Assembly (NCBI RefSeq): GCF_001598455.1 | Contig: NZ_BCYZ01000031.1 | Span: 1 to 50,163, forward strand | Source of the DNA: Sphingomonas pruni NBRC 15498 | GTDB taxonomy: Bacteria > Pseudomonadota > Alphaproteobacteria > Sphingomonadales > Sphingomonadaceae | Direction of reading: 5' to 3' | Length of the DNA: 50,163 nucleotides | Part shown: positions 7,522 through 15,403 of the stretch, one piece after another | How positions within the stretch are numbered: position 1 is the first letter of the stretch | How the letters are laid out: each line of letters begins with the position of its first letter | Made by a program: the position numbers and the translations under genes | Notes under the pieces: model-generated | Database searches by the model: none | The model's input: only the letters and a program-made list of their open reading frames with translations | Told to the model about the DNA's origin: nothing

Positions 7522-8211
7522 TCAGAACCTAAACGCCGTCCCGACATACACCGCCTGGCTGTCGCGCTGCGCGTCGGGCAGCGGGGCGAGGCGATCGCGA
7601 TCCTGCGACTTGTAGCGGACACCCGCGGTCACATCGAGATTGCGGCTGAGCGAGTACGACCCGCCGACATCGATCGAATCCTTGGGCAGATAGCCTGCCA
7701 GGCGCGCATCGCCGATCGTGGTGCGCTCGCTGGTCGCCTTCAGCCTGGTGCTGCGGCGGACCGAGAAGCTGGTGCCGATATCGATCGGCTTGCGGCCGAC
7801 CGGGCTGGCGGCCAGATCGATCTTGAGATCGCTCGGCGTCACGACATGCTTGACCGGCGCGTTGCGACCAAGATCATAGGCGATCGGCGCCAGGCCGACC
7901 GATTCGGTGTCGACCGAGGGCGCGCCGCGCAGCGTCACGACACCGGTCTTGACCGCCGGCGGCGGCGTCACGGGGCGTTGGGTGCCGCGCGATTCGGCCG
8001 GAGTGAAACGGAACGGAGTCGCATCGAGCCCGTTGCGCGCAATCAGCGCGGCAAGCTTGGGATCGGCCGACGCCGGGGTGAAGAAGGACGCGACAGGACG
8101 CGAAATCAGCCGCTTGGCGGTATCGGGCGCGCCGATCGCGGGCACGGCAAACGCGGCGGTGACGCCCAGCGCCCCCGTGACGATTCCGAAAATTGCCCGC
8201 TTCCCAACCAC
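7522..8211 (-). CDS. Hypothetical exported protein, possible outer-membrane component
   Basis: I do not recognise a family. The 229 residues start at a GTG with an AGGGA ribosome site upstream. An N-terminal hydrophobic segment (residues ~8-27, ending near PAIGAPD) looks like a signal peptide. The middle is rich in Pro, Thr and Val. The C-terminal ~90 residues alternate polar and hydrophobic residues (IDVGGSYSLSRNLDVTAGVRY) and end in FRF, like the last strands of an outer-membrane beta-barrel with a terminal Phe. It may be a small sphingomonad-restricted envelope protein. It is divergent from the DUF3576 gene and convergent with the ThiE-like gene. Confidence 0.75.
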   Translation of the reverse strand: MVGKRAIFGIVTGALGVTAAFAVPAIGAPDTAKRLISRPVASFFTPASADPKLAALIARNGLDATPFRFTPAESRGTQRPVTPPPAVKTGVVTLRGAPSVDTESVGLAPIAYDLGRNAPVKHVVTPSDLKIDLAASPVGRKPIDIGTSFSVRRSTRLKATSERTTIGDARLAGYLPKDSIDVGGSYSLSRNLDVTAGVRYKSQDRDRLAPLPDAQRDSQAVYVGTAFRF

Positions 8212-8340
8212 GATTGGTTCCCTGCGACTCCAATAGTCATACGAGCCCTAACACGGTTCGATCCCGACTCGCCACATCTGATCGCGTTTTTCCGCCAAGT
8301 GTTGCATCGCGTCCACAGACTCGTTCTCGCCTCTCGGCGC

Positions 8341-8368
8341 TTGCGGCTGGCGGCCCTGTGTCTATAGA
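8341..8368 (+). promoter_or_regulatory. Possible promoter of the DUF3576-leuS run
   Basis: TTGCGG at 8341-8346 and TATAGA at 8363-8368 are 16 bp apart in the divergent intergenic region, 39 bp before the ATG at 8407. The match to a sigma-70-type promoter is moderate and rests on sequence alone. Confidence 0.35.
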
Positions 8369-8406
8369 TGCGCGATATCTCCCCCTTTGGTATCAGGGAA
8401 CGACCG

Positions 8407-8847
8407 ATGACCCTTCTGCGCCGTGCCGCGTATCTGGCCCTTCCGCTCTCGCTGATGGCGTGTGCGCACCACCGGGGGGGAGTCGCCAAGGCCGACATCG
8501 CCGCATCGAAGGTGACGACGATCGGCGTCAATGCCTATCTGTGGCGCGCGACCCTCGACACGCTGAGCTTCATGCCGCTGCTCCAGACCGATTCCAACGG
8601 CGGCGTCATCGTCACCGACTGGTACGTCAATCCGCGCTCGCCCGGTGAGCGGATGAAGGTCACGGTGTCGATCCTCGATCAGGATCTGCGTGCCGACGCG
8701 GTCCGCGTCGCGGCGCTGCGCGAAGTCAGCACCAATGGCCAGTGGGTCGCGGCGCCGGTCCAGGCGGCGACGGTGCAGAAGCTTGAGGACATCATCCTCA
8801 CCCGCGCCCGCGACCTTCGTCGCCAGGCGATCGCTCCAGGTAAATAA
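8407..8847 (+). CDS. DUF3576 lipoprotein
   Basis: This 146-residue protein matches the alphaproteobacterial DUF3576 family, which has no established function. It begins with a lipoprotein signal and lipobox LMAC (C19), so it should be lipid-anchored. Family features include the conserved NAYLWRATLDTLSFMPL segment and VTDWYVNP. The ATG at 8407 follows a purine-rich AGGGAA site; an upstream in-frame ATG at 8368 would bury the signal peptide. A run of seven Gs lies just after the lipobox codons. leuS, lptE and holA follow on the same strand, so it probably heads that transcription unit. Confidence 0.88.
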   Translation: MTLLRRAAYLALPLSLMACAHHRGGVAKADIAASKVTTIGVNAYLWRATLDTLSFMPLLQTDSNGGVIVTDWYVNPRSPGERMKVTVSILDQDLRADAVRVAALREVSTNGQWVAAPVQAATVQKLEDIILTRARDLRRQAIAPGK

Positions 8848-8851
8848 CTAG

Positions 8852-8878
8852 GAACCCGGCGGGCGGGTACTGCCCGCC
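8852..8878. other. GC-rich hairpin before leuS
   Basis: The 48-bp gap between the DUF3576 gene and leuS contains GGGCGGG paired with GCCCGCCC-type sequence around a short loop. There is no T-run, so it is not a classical terminator. An AGGAT ribosome site for leuS follows at about 8882-8886. The hairpin may attenuate or stabilise the mRNA. Confidence 0.4.
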
Positions 8879-8895
8879 CAGCAGGATAGACCCTA

Positions 8896-11388
8896 ATGTC
8901 GCGCTTCAACCCGCTGAAAGCGGATGCCCATTGGCAAAAGATCTGGGACGATGCCCAGACCTTTGCCGCGCGAGACGATTCGCCCAAGCCCAAAAGCTAT
9001 GTGCTCGAGATGTTTCCGTATCCTTCGGGGCGGATCCATATGGGCCATGTCCGCAACTACACGATGGGCGACGTCCTCGCGCGCTATCAGCGGATGAACG
9101 GCATGGAAGTGCTCCACCCGATGGGGTGGGACGCGTTCGGCATGCCGGCCGAGAATGCGGCGATGGAAAAGCACGTCCATCCCGGCGGCTGGACCCGCCA
9201 GAATATCGCGACGATGAAGGCGCAGCTGAAGCGATTGGGCTTCGCGCTCGACTGGTCGCGCGAAATCGCGACGTGCGAGCCGGATTATTACGGCCAGGAA
9301 CAGGCGCTGTTCCTCGACATGTATGCCGCCGGATTGGTCTATCGCCGCGAATCGGCGGTCAATTGGGACCCGGTCGACATGACCGTGCTGGCCAACGAGC
9401 AAGTGATCGACGGCCGCGGCTGGCGTTCGGGTGCGCTGGTCGAGAAGCGCAAGCTCAACCAATGGTTCCTCAAGATCACGCAGTTCGCCGACGAGCTGCT
9501 GGAGGGCCTGAAGGGCCTCGATCACTGGCCCGACAAGGTCCGCGTGATGCAGGAGAATTGGATCGGCAAGAGCCAGGGGCTGCAGTTCGCCTGGTCGCTG
9601 TCCGATGGCGGTTCGGTCGAGGTGTTCTCGACGCGTCCCGACACGATCTTCGGCGCGAGCTTCATCGCGGTCGCCGCCGACCATCCGATCGCACAGGCCG
9701 CCGCCGCGCGCGATGCGGAAGCGGCGGCGTTCATTGAGCTATGCAAGCAGGGCGGCACCACCGCCGCCGAGCTCGAGACGCAGGAGAAACTGGGTTACGA
9801 CACCGGCATTACCGCGACGCATCCCTTTGATCCGGCGTGGCAAATTCCGGTCTATATCGCCAATTTCGTGCTGATGGACTATGGCACCGGCGCGGTATTC
9901 GGCGTGCCCGCGCACGACCAGCGCGACTTCGAGTTCGCCACCAAATATCTCCTGCCGATCCGCCGTGTCGTGTCGGACGGCGACAAGACCGATCCCGATT
10001 TCACCGATACCGAAGCCTATTCGGGCCCAGGCACGATCGTGAACTCGCATTTCCTCGAGGGCATGGACGTCGAGGACGCCAAGCGCGAAGTGATCGTCCG
10101 CGCCGAGGCGGGCGGATGGGGAACCGGCACCACCGTCTATCGCCTGCGCGACTGGGGCGTCAGCCGCCAACGTTACTGGGGCACGCCGATCCCGATCATC
10201 CATTGCGACCAATGCGGCGCGGTGCCGGTGCCGCGCGACCAATTGCCGGTCGTCCTGCCCGAGGATGTCAGTTTCGACATTCCGGGCAACCCGCTCGACC
10301 GCCATCCGACCTGGAAGCATGTCGATTGCCCGTCCTGTGGCGGCAAGGCCGTGCGCGAGACCGACACGCTCGACACCTTCGCCGATTCGTCCTGGTATTT
10401 CATACGCTTCGCCAGCCAGCCCAAGGACAAGCCGTTCGACCGCGCGATGGCCGAGCAATGGCTGCCGGTGGGCCAATATATCGGCGGCGTCGAGCATGCG
10501 ATCCTGCACTTGCTCTACGCACGCTTCTGGACGCGCGCGCTCAAGCATATCGGCATGCTGGACATCGCCGAGCCGTTCGCCGGGCTGTTCACCCAAGGGA
10601 TGGTGACGCACGAGACCTACAAGTCGGTCGAGGGCAGGTGGCTGTCGCCGGACGATGTGCGCGACGGCAAGGAGATCGCCACGGGGCAGCCGATCACGGT
10701 CGGCCGCACCGAGAAGATGTCCAAGTCGAAGAAGAACACGATCGATCCGGAGCCGATCGTCGACCAATATGGCGCCGACGCGACGCGCTGGTTCATGCTG
10801 TCCGATTCACCACCCGAGCGCGACCTCGCCTGGTCCGAAGCGGGGATCGAGGGCTCGTGGCGCTTCGTCCAGCGGCTATGGCGGCTGGTCGACGGGATCG
10901 AGCAAGGTGAGGGCAACGACATCGCGCTCGACCGCAAGCTGGCGCAGACGATTGCGGGCGTGGCCGTCGATATCGAGGCGCTGCAGTTCAACAAGGCGGT
11001 CGCCAAGCTCTACGAATTGGTCAACGCGATCGAGAAGGCCAAGCCGTCCGCGTCGCGCAGCAGCGCGATCCGCACGCTGGTCCGCCTGGTCGCGCCGATG
11101 ACCCCGCACCTCGCCGAGGAAGCATGGGCGGCGATGGGCGAATCGGGACTGGTCGCCAATGCCGATTGGCCGTCTTATGATCCGGCCTTGCTGGTCGAGG
11201 ATGAGGTCACGATCGCGGTACAGGTCAACGGCAAACTGCGCGACACGCTCGTAATGCCCAAGGGTGCAGACAGAGCTGTGGTCGAGGCCGCCGCGCGCGC
11301 CAATCCCAACGTCCTCCGCGTCCTGGACGGCGCCGAACCGAAGAAGGTGATTGTCGTGCCCGATCGTCTGGTCAATCTGGTCGCATGA
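8896..11388 (+). CDS. leuS: Leucyl-tRNA synthetase
   Basis: This 830-residue class I synthetase charges tRNA-Leu. The HIGH-type motif is HMGH at 48-51, within [15 protein letters not shown]. The KMSKS loop is at 607-611. Between them lie the CP1 editing domain (the [13 protein letters not shown] threonine-rich region, about residues 235-245, and the [13 protein letters not shown] segment) and the zinc-like CPSCGG segment. The C-terminal anticodon-binding and tail domains end in [10 protein letters not shown]. Its last codons overlap the lptE start by 4 bp. Confidence 0.98.
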   Translation: MSRFNPLKADAHWQKIWDDAQTFAARDDSPKPKSYVLEMFPYPSGRIHMGHVRNYTMGDVLARYQRMNGMEVLHPMGWDAFGMPAENAAMEKHVHPGGWTRQNIATMKAQLKRLGFALDWSREIATCEPDYYGQEQALFLDMYAAGLVYRRESAVNWDPVDMTVLANEQVIDGRGWRSGALVEKRKLNQWFLKITQFADELLEGLKGLDHWPDKVRVMQENWIGKSQGLQFAWSLSDGGSVEVFSTRPDTIFGASFIAVAADHPIAQAAAARDAEAAAFIELCKQGGTTAAELETQEKLGYDTGITATHPFDPAWQIPVYIANFVLMDYGTGAVFGVPAHDQRDFEFATKYLLPIRRVVSDGDKTDPDFTDTEAYSGPGTIVNSHFLEGMDVEDAKREVIVRAEAGGWGTGTTVYRLRDWGVSRQRYWGTPIPIIHCDQCGAVPVPRDQLPVVLPEDVSFDIPGNPLDRHPTWKHVDCPSCGGKAVRETDTLDTFADSSWYFIRFASQPKDKPFDRAMAEQWLPVGQYIGGVEHAILHLLYARFWTRALKHIGMLDIAEPFAGLFTQGMVTHETYKSVEGRWLSPDDVRDGKEIATGQPITVGRTEKMSKSKKNTIDPEPIVDQYGADATRWFMLSDSPPERDLAWSEAGIEGSWRFVQRLWRLVDGIEQGEGNDIALDRKLAQTIAGVAVDIEALQFNKAVAKLYELVNAIEKAKPSASRSSAIRTLVRLVAPMTPHLAEEAWAAMGESGLVANADWPSYDPALLVEDEVTIAVQVNGKLRDTLVMPKGADRAVVEAAARANPNVLRVLDGAEPKKVIVVPDRLVNLVA

Positions 11389-11882
11389 AGCGACTCGCGC
11401 TCCTCCTCGCGCTGGCGACCGCCGGCTGTGGCCTCCATCCGCTTTACGAAGGCGGCGCTTCGGGCTCGGTCGCGTCCAGCCTGTCGCGAGTCGAGGTCGC
11501 GCCGATCCCCGGCAAGAACGGTTATCTGATGTCGAACGCGCTGCGCGACCGACTTCCCCAGAGCAGTGGCGAGCCGCCATTGTACCGGCTCGAGGTCAAG
11601 CTCGACGATTCGATCACCGGTCTGGGCGTGAAGCGCGACGACACGATCACGCGCGAGCGGCGGTCGTTGCGCGCGCGCTATCAGTTGGTCGCCGCGTCGA
11701 GCGGTGAAGTGCTGCTCGACGCGACCGCAGGGTCCGATGCCGGTATCGACGTGGTCAATTCGGAATATGCCACGATCGCAGCCGAGAACACCGCGCTCGA
11801 AAACCTGTCGCAGATCGTCGCCGATCAGATCGTCACGCGGATCGCCGTCTATCAGCGCCGCGCCGCCGCTGCGGAAAAGTGA
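11385..11882 (+). CDS. lptE: LPS-assembly lipoprotein LptE
   Basis: This 165-residue outer-membrane lipoprotein should plug the LptD barrel and help insert lipopolysaccharide at the cell surface. The signal peptide ends in a lipobox TAGC with C15, followed by the family hallmark GLHPLY. The rest is a small alpha/beta domain typical of LptE. It overlaps leuS upstream (ATGA) and holA downstream (GTGA). The leuS-lptE-holA order is a widely conserved arrangement and supports the call despite low sequence conservation. Confidence 0.88.
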   Translation: MKRLALLLALATAGCGLHPLYEGGASGSVASSLSRVEVAPIPGKNGYLMSNALRDRLPQSSGEPPLYRLEVKLDDSITGLGVKRDDTITRERRSLRARYQLVAASSGEVLLDATAGSDAGIDVVNSEYATIAAENTALENLSQIVADQIVTRIAVYQRRAAAAEK

Positions 11883-12898
11883 AAGTTTCTGAAAATCAGT
11901 TAGTTAACTCGCTGGATTCGGCGGCTTCGGCGGTCCGGCTCTATCTGCTCCATGGTCCCGACGAAGCAGGCGCGATGGACTATGCCGCTCGACTGGGGCG
12001 TGCACTCGGCGCCGATGCCGAAAAGGTCGCGATGGAGGGACCGACGCTGCGTGGCGATCCTGGCAAGCTGGTCGACGAGGCGCGGTCGCTCGCCTTGTTC
12101 GGTGGGCGGCGCTGGATCCTGGTCGCCAATGCCGGCGACGAATCGCTCGAGGCCGCGCAATTGCTGCTCGCCGAGCCCCAGGTCGAGCATCCGGTGGTGA
12201 TGATCGGACCGGGGCTGCGCACCACGTCGAAGCTGGTCCAGTTCGCGATCGCCCAGCCGGCGGCGATGAGCTTCGCCTGCTACATCCCCGATGGCGCCAA
12301 TGCCGACCGCATGGTGGTCGGCATCGCGCGCGAATATGGTCTCCGCCCGACGCCGACCGCGATCCGGCGATTGATGGCGGCATCGGGCGGCGATCGCAGC
12401 GTGATCGCGCGCGAAGTCGAAAAGCTCGCGCTCTATCTCGACGCGGCGGGCGACCGGCCGCGCGAGCTCGACGACGATGCGCTCGACGCGCTCGGGGCCG
12501 ATCTCGGCGAATCGCAAATGTCCGACGTAGTCGATGCCGCGCTCGAGGGGCGCGTCCACGACATCGCGCGCGAACTTGCCCGATTCGCCGATTCGGGCGG
12601 CGCGGCGATCCCGTTGCTGCGCCAGATCGTCCGCAAGCTGATGGCGTTGGCGGCGATGCGCGCCGAAGTCGATGCGGGCAAGCAGCCGTCGGTCGTGGTC
12701 AAGGCACGCCGAGTCCATTTCCGCGAAGAGCCGGGGATGATCCGCCAGGTGCAGAAATGGAAATCGTCCGACATCGCCGCCGCGATCGACCGACTGCGGC
12801 GTGCCGAACGCCAGCTGATGGCGCCAGGCGGGGCAGGGGAATTGCTCTCCGACGTCGCCATCACCGAAACGACGCGCGCTGCGGCGCGGATGCGGTAG
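11879..12898 (+). CDS. holA: DNA polymerase III delta subunit
   Basis: This 339-residue clamp-loader subunit opens the beta clamp. It shows the delta-family N-terminal pattern (YLLHGPDEAG, then a divergent AAA+ fold), the LALFGGRRWILV strand, the middle GDRSVIAREVEKLALY segment and the C-terminal collar domain with IDRLRRAERQLM. It begins with GTG at 11879, overlapping the lptE stop. The gene closes the leuS-lptE-holA run and is followed by a 200-bp palindromic repeat separating it from the convergent parB. Confidence 0.92.
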   Translation: MKVSENQLVNSLDSAASAVRLYLLHGPDEAGAMDYAARLGRALGADAEKVAMEGPTLRGDPGKLVDEARSLALFGGRRWILVANAGDESLEAAQLLLAEPQVEHPVVMIGPGLRTTSKLVQFAIAQPAAMSFACYIPDGANADRMVVGIAREYGLRPTPTAIRRLMAASGGDRSVIAREVEKLALYLDAAGDRPRELDDDALDALGADLGESQMSDVVDAALEGRVHDIARELARFADSGGAAIPLLRQIVRKLMALAAMRAEVDAGKQPSVVVKARRVHFREEPGMIRQVQKWKSSDIAAAIDRLRRAERQLMAPGGAGELLSDVAITETTRAAARMR

Positions 12899-12909
12899 GC
12901 AGTTTAGCT

Positions 12910-13100
12910 CGCACAAAGACGCAAAGGCACGAAGAAGTTCGCGCAGAGGCGCAGAGATTTTAGGAGAGCCTCGCTGTGCGAGGCTCTTAAATCACCGCAT
13001 TTGTCTCTCAACGGCAACCCAGCGCGAAACACCTCCGCGCCCTCCGCGCCTCTGCGCGAACCTAATCTACTCTGCTTTGCGCCTTTGCGTCTTTGTGCGC
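12910..13100. repeat. Nested palindromic repeat, copy 1
   Basis: This element fills the space between the convergent holA and parB. Outer arms of about 22 bp read CGCACAAAGACGCAAAGGC and its complement near 13078-13100. Middle arms read TTCGCGCAGAGGCGC and complement. At the centre is a hairpin with a 10-bp stem (AGAGCCTCGC, 12965-12974, with its complement 12978-12987) and a 3-nt loop. Copies of the same plan lie at 31285-31486 and 47808-47999. No coding capacity is seen. It could be a REP-like or MITE-like element. Confidence 0.9.
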
Positions 13101-13107
13101 GAAAATA

Positions 13108-14013
13108 TTAAAGCGGCTCGCCGGTTAGCCGCTGGCAGACCATGTCGAGTTGGTCGAGTGTCGAATAGGAGACGGTGACCGTCCCGCCCTTCGCGCCATA
13201 GGTGATCTTCACGCCCAGCCCGATGACGTCGGTCAACTGGCGTTCGAGTGCGGCGATATCGGCGTTGCGCCCATGACTGCCACTACCGCCGCCGCCATGG
13301 CCGCCGGACGTGCCGTCGTCCTTGGCCGCCTTGGCGAGTCGCTCGGTCTCACGCACGGAAAGACCGCGAGCGACGACTTCGGCGGCCAGACGTTCGACAT
13401 CGGGCACGCCGATCAGCGCGCGGGCATGCCCCATGTCGATCTTGCCGTCGGTCAGCAGCGACAGAACAAACTCTGGAAGATCAAGCAATCTCAATAGGTT
13501 AGCGATATGGCTGCGCGATTTGTGAACCAGCTTTGCCAACGCTTCCTGAGTATGGCCGAATTCGTTGATCAGGCGCTTGTACGCATCGGCCTCTTCGACC
13601 GCGTTGAGGTCGCGGCGCTGGATATTTTCGAGCAGCGCGATTTCGAACGTGTCGGCATCGTCGAGCTCGCGGACGATCACCGGGACTTCGTGCAATCTCG
13701 CGCGCTGCGCCGCGCGCCAGCGACGTTCGCCGGCAACGATCTGGTAATTGCGGCCGTGCGGACGGACCAGGATCGGCTGGAGCACGCCCCGCGTCGCGAT
13801 CGACTGCGCCAATTCTTCCAGCGCGACGTCATCGAACACGCGGCGGGGCTGGCCGGGTTGAGGAGTCAGTGCACCTACCGGCAACATGCGAATGCCCGCC
13901 GGGGTTTCGCCGCCGCCCGACGTCGGCACCGCCTCGGGGGCGATGTCGCCGAGCAAGGCGTTGAGCCCGCGGCCAAGGCTGGGGCGGGGCTTGCGAGGAG
14001 CTTCGGTGGTCAT
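13108..14013 (-). CDS. parB: Chromosome-partitioning protein ParB
   Basis: This 301-residue CTP-dependent DNA clamp loads at parS sites and spreads along DNA to recruit SMC and ParA. After an N-terminal ParA-interacting stretch (KPRPSLGRGLNALLGD), the ParB/Srx domain contains QPRRVFDD and the CTP-binding GERRWRAAQ. The helix-turn-helix KSRSHIANLLRLLDLP follows. A Gly/Ser-rich linker (~residues 215-235) leads to the C-terminal dimerisation domain. It overlaps the parA stop by 4 bp. Two perfect parS sites lie within 4 kb upstream. Confidence 0.97.
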   Translation of the reverse strand: MTTEAPRKPRPSLGRGLNALLGDIAPEAVPTSGGGETPAGIRMLPVGALTPQPGQPRRVFDDVALEELAQSIATRGVLQPILVRPHGRNYQIVAGERRWRAAQRARLHEVPVIVRELDDADTFEIALLENIQRRDLNAVEEADAYKRLINEFGHTQEALAKLVHKSRSHIANLLRLLDLPEFVLSLLTDGKIDMGHARALIGVPDVERLAAEVVARGLSVRETERLAKAAKDDGTSGGHGGGGSGSHGRNADIAALERQLTDVIGLGVKITYGAKGGTVTVSYSTLDQLDMVCQRLTGEPL

Positions 14014-14795
14014 GCGGCAATCGCAGGGGCAGCAGGGGGGAGGCGCCCGATCAGCTCGCGCGCCAACGCCATATAGGCTTCAGACCCCGAGCAGCGATAA
14101 TCGTAGATCAGCGCCGGCACGCCATGGCTCGGCGCTTCGGACAGCCGCACATTGCGCGGGATTACCGTGTCGAACACCACCTTGCCGAGCACCGCGCGAA
14201 CATCCGCCGACACCTGGTCGGTCAGGCGGTTGCGGCGATCGTACATGGTGAGGGCGACGCCAAGAATTGCCAGCCCCGGATTGAATCGCGTGCGGATGCG
14301 TTCGACCGTCGACAGCAACTGGCTCAGCCCCTCGAGCGCGAAGAACTCGCATTGCAGCGGCACCAACAGCGAATCGGCCGCGACCATCGCGTTGATCGTC
14401 AGCAGGCCAAGCGAGGGCGGGCAGTCGATCAGCACGACGTCCCAGCGGTCGCTCGCCGCGTCGAGCGCGTGGTCGAGACGGTGCGTGCGTTCCTCGTAAT
14501 CGACCAGCTCGATTTCGGCCCCGGACAAATCGACCGTCGCCGGGACAATATCGAGCCCTGGCACGACGGTGCCGATCACCGCGTCAACCACCGAACATTC
14601 GCCGATCAGCACGTCGTAGCTCGACTTCTTGCGGTCGGCGCGATGGATGCCGAGCCCGGTCGAGGCATTACCTTGCGGGTCGAGGTCAATGATCAACACG
14701 CGCTTGTCGGTCGCCGCGAGCGCGGTGCCCAAATTGATCGCGGTCGTGGTCTTGCCCACGCCGCCCTTCTGGTTGGCCACGGCAATGACGGTCAT
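14010..14795 (-). CDS. parA: Chromosome-partitioning ATPase ParA (Soj)
   Basis: This 261-residue deviant-Walker ATPase forms DNA-bound dimers whose hydrolysis, stimulated by ParB, moves the origin. The deviant Walker A KGGVGKT spans residues 10-16, with the signature lysine K10. The switch I region (DPQGNASTGLG) and Walker B (VVLIDCPPSLGLLT) are intact. The short N terminus with no helix-turn-helix is typical of chromosomal ParA and not plasmid type Ia. It overlaps rsmG upstream and parB downstream by 4 bp each, indicating translational coupling. Confidence 0.97.
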   Translation of the reverse strand: MTVIAVANQKGGVGKTTTAINLGTALAATDKRVLIIDLDPQGNASTGLGIHRADRKKSSYDVLIGECSVVDAVIGTVVPGLDIVPATVDLSGAEIELVDYEERTHRLDHALDAASDRWDVVLIDCPPSLGLLTINAMVAADSLLVPLQCEFFALEGLSQLLSTVERIRTRFNPGLAILGVALTMYDRRNRLTDQVSADVRAVLGKVVFDTVIPRNVRLSEAPSHGVPALIYDYRCSGSEAYMALARELIGRLPPAAPAIAA

Positions 14796-15403
14796 CGCGC
14801 CCGTGCTCCGCGCGCGATCACGATGCTTGAGTCAGGATCGGTGATGCTCTGTTCCACGTGGAACATTCCATGCCATCTTTGCTTGGCGCGCGCCACCTCT
14901 TCGCGCGCCGATCGCCCCTTTGGTAGCAGCCAAAGTGTCTCATTGCTGGCGCATTGCGCCGCCGACGCGATCACTTGTGTCACCTGCGCGACCGCCCGCG
15001 CGGAGATGACGGCCACGCGCTGGTTGAAATTCTCGACCTTACCGGTGACCACCTCGACCTGGGGAAGGGCGAGCGTCGCCGCGGTTTCGCGCAGGAAGTC
15101 GGCGCGCAACCGACGCGGCTCGACCAGGATGAAGCGGCGCTCGGGCTGCGCTGCCGCCAACGCCAAGCCGGGAAAGCCCGCGCCCGTCCCGATATCGAGC
15201 CAATCCCCCTGGTCGGGTGCCAGCGGCGCGAGCTGCAGCGAATCGACGATATGCCGCGACCAGATCGTCGCCAGCGTCGAACGCGCGATCAGATTCTGCT
15301 GGTCACTTTCGACCGTGACGAGCGCGGCCAGATGATCGAGGCGGCCAATCGCCTCGGCGCCAAAGCGCGCTGTCGCCCAATCGCGTGCCTCTTCCTCGGT
15401 CAT
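14792..15403 (-). CDS. rsmG: 16S rRNA (guanine527-N7)-methyltransferase RsmG
   Basis: This 203-residue protein (GidB family) methylates G527 of 16S rRNA. The SAM-binding motif DIGTGAGFPG and the following FILVEPRRLRADFL segment are present, together with the N-terminal NLIARS motif. Loss of RsmG is known to cause low-level streptomycin resistance in other bacteria. Near its 3' end the sequence encoding MFHVEQ coincides with a perfect parS palindrome (14850-14865). It sits between mnmG and parA with 4-bp overlaps. Confidence 0.96.
   Translation of the reverse strand: MTEEEARDWATARFGAEAIGRLDHLAALVTVESDQQNLIARSTLATIWSRHIVDSLQLAPLAPDQGDWLDIGTGAGFPGLALAAAQPERRFILVEPRRLRADFLRETAATLALPQVEVVTGKVENFNQRVAVISARAVAQVTQVIASAAQCASNETLWLLPKGRSAREEVARAKQRWHGMFHVEQSITDPDSSIVIARGARAR
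14850..14865. promoter_or_regulatory. parS site 1 (inside rsmG)
   Basis: TGTTCCACGTGGAACA is a perfect 16-bp palindrome of the parS type (consensus TGTTNCACGTGNAACA). It lies in the coding sequence of rsmG near its 3' end, about 9 kb from the candidate origin and next to parAB. It should be a ParB loading site. Confidence 0.93.
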
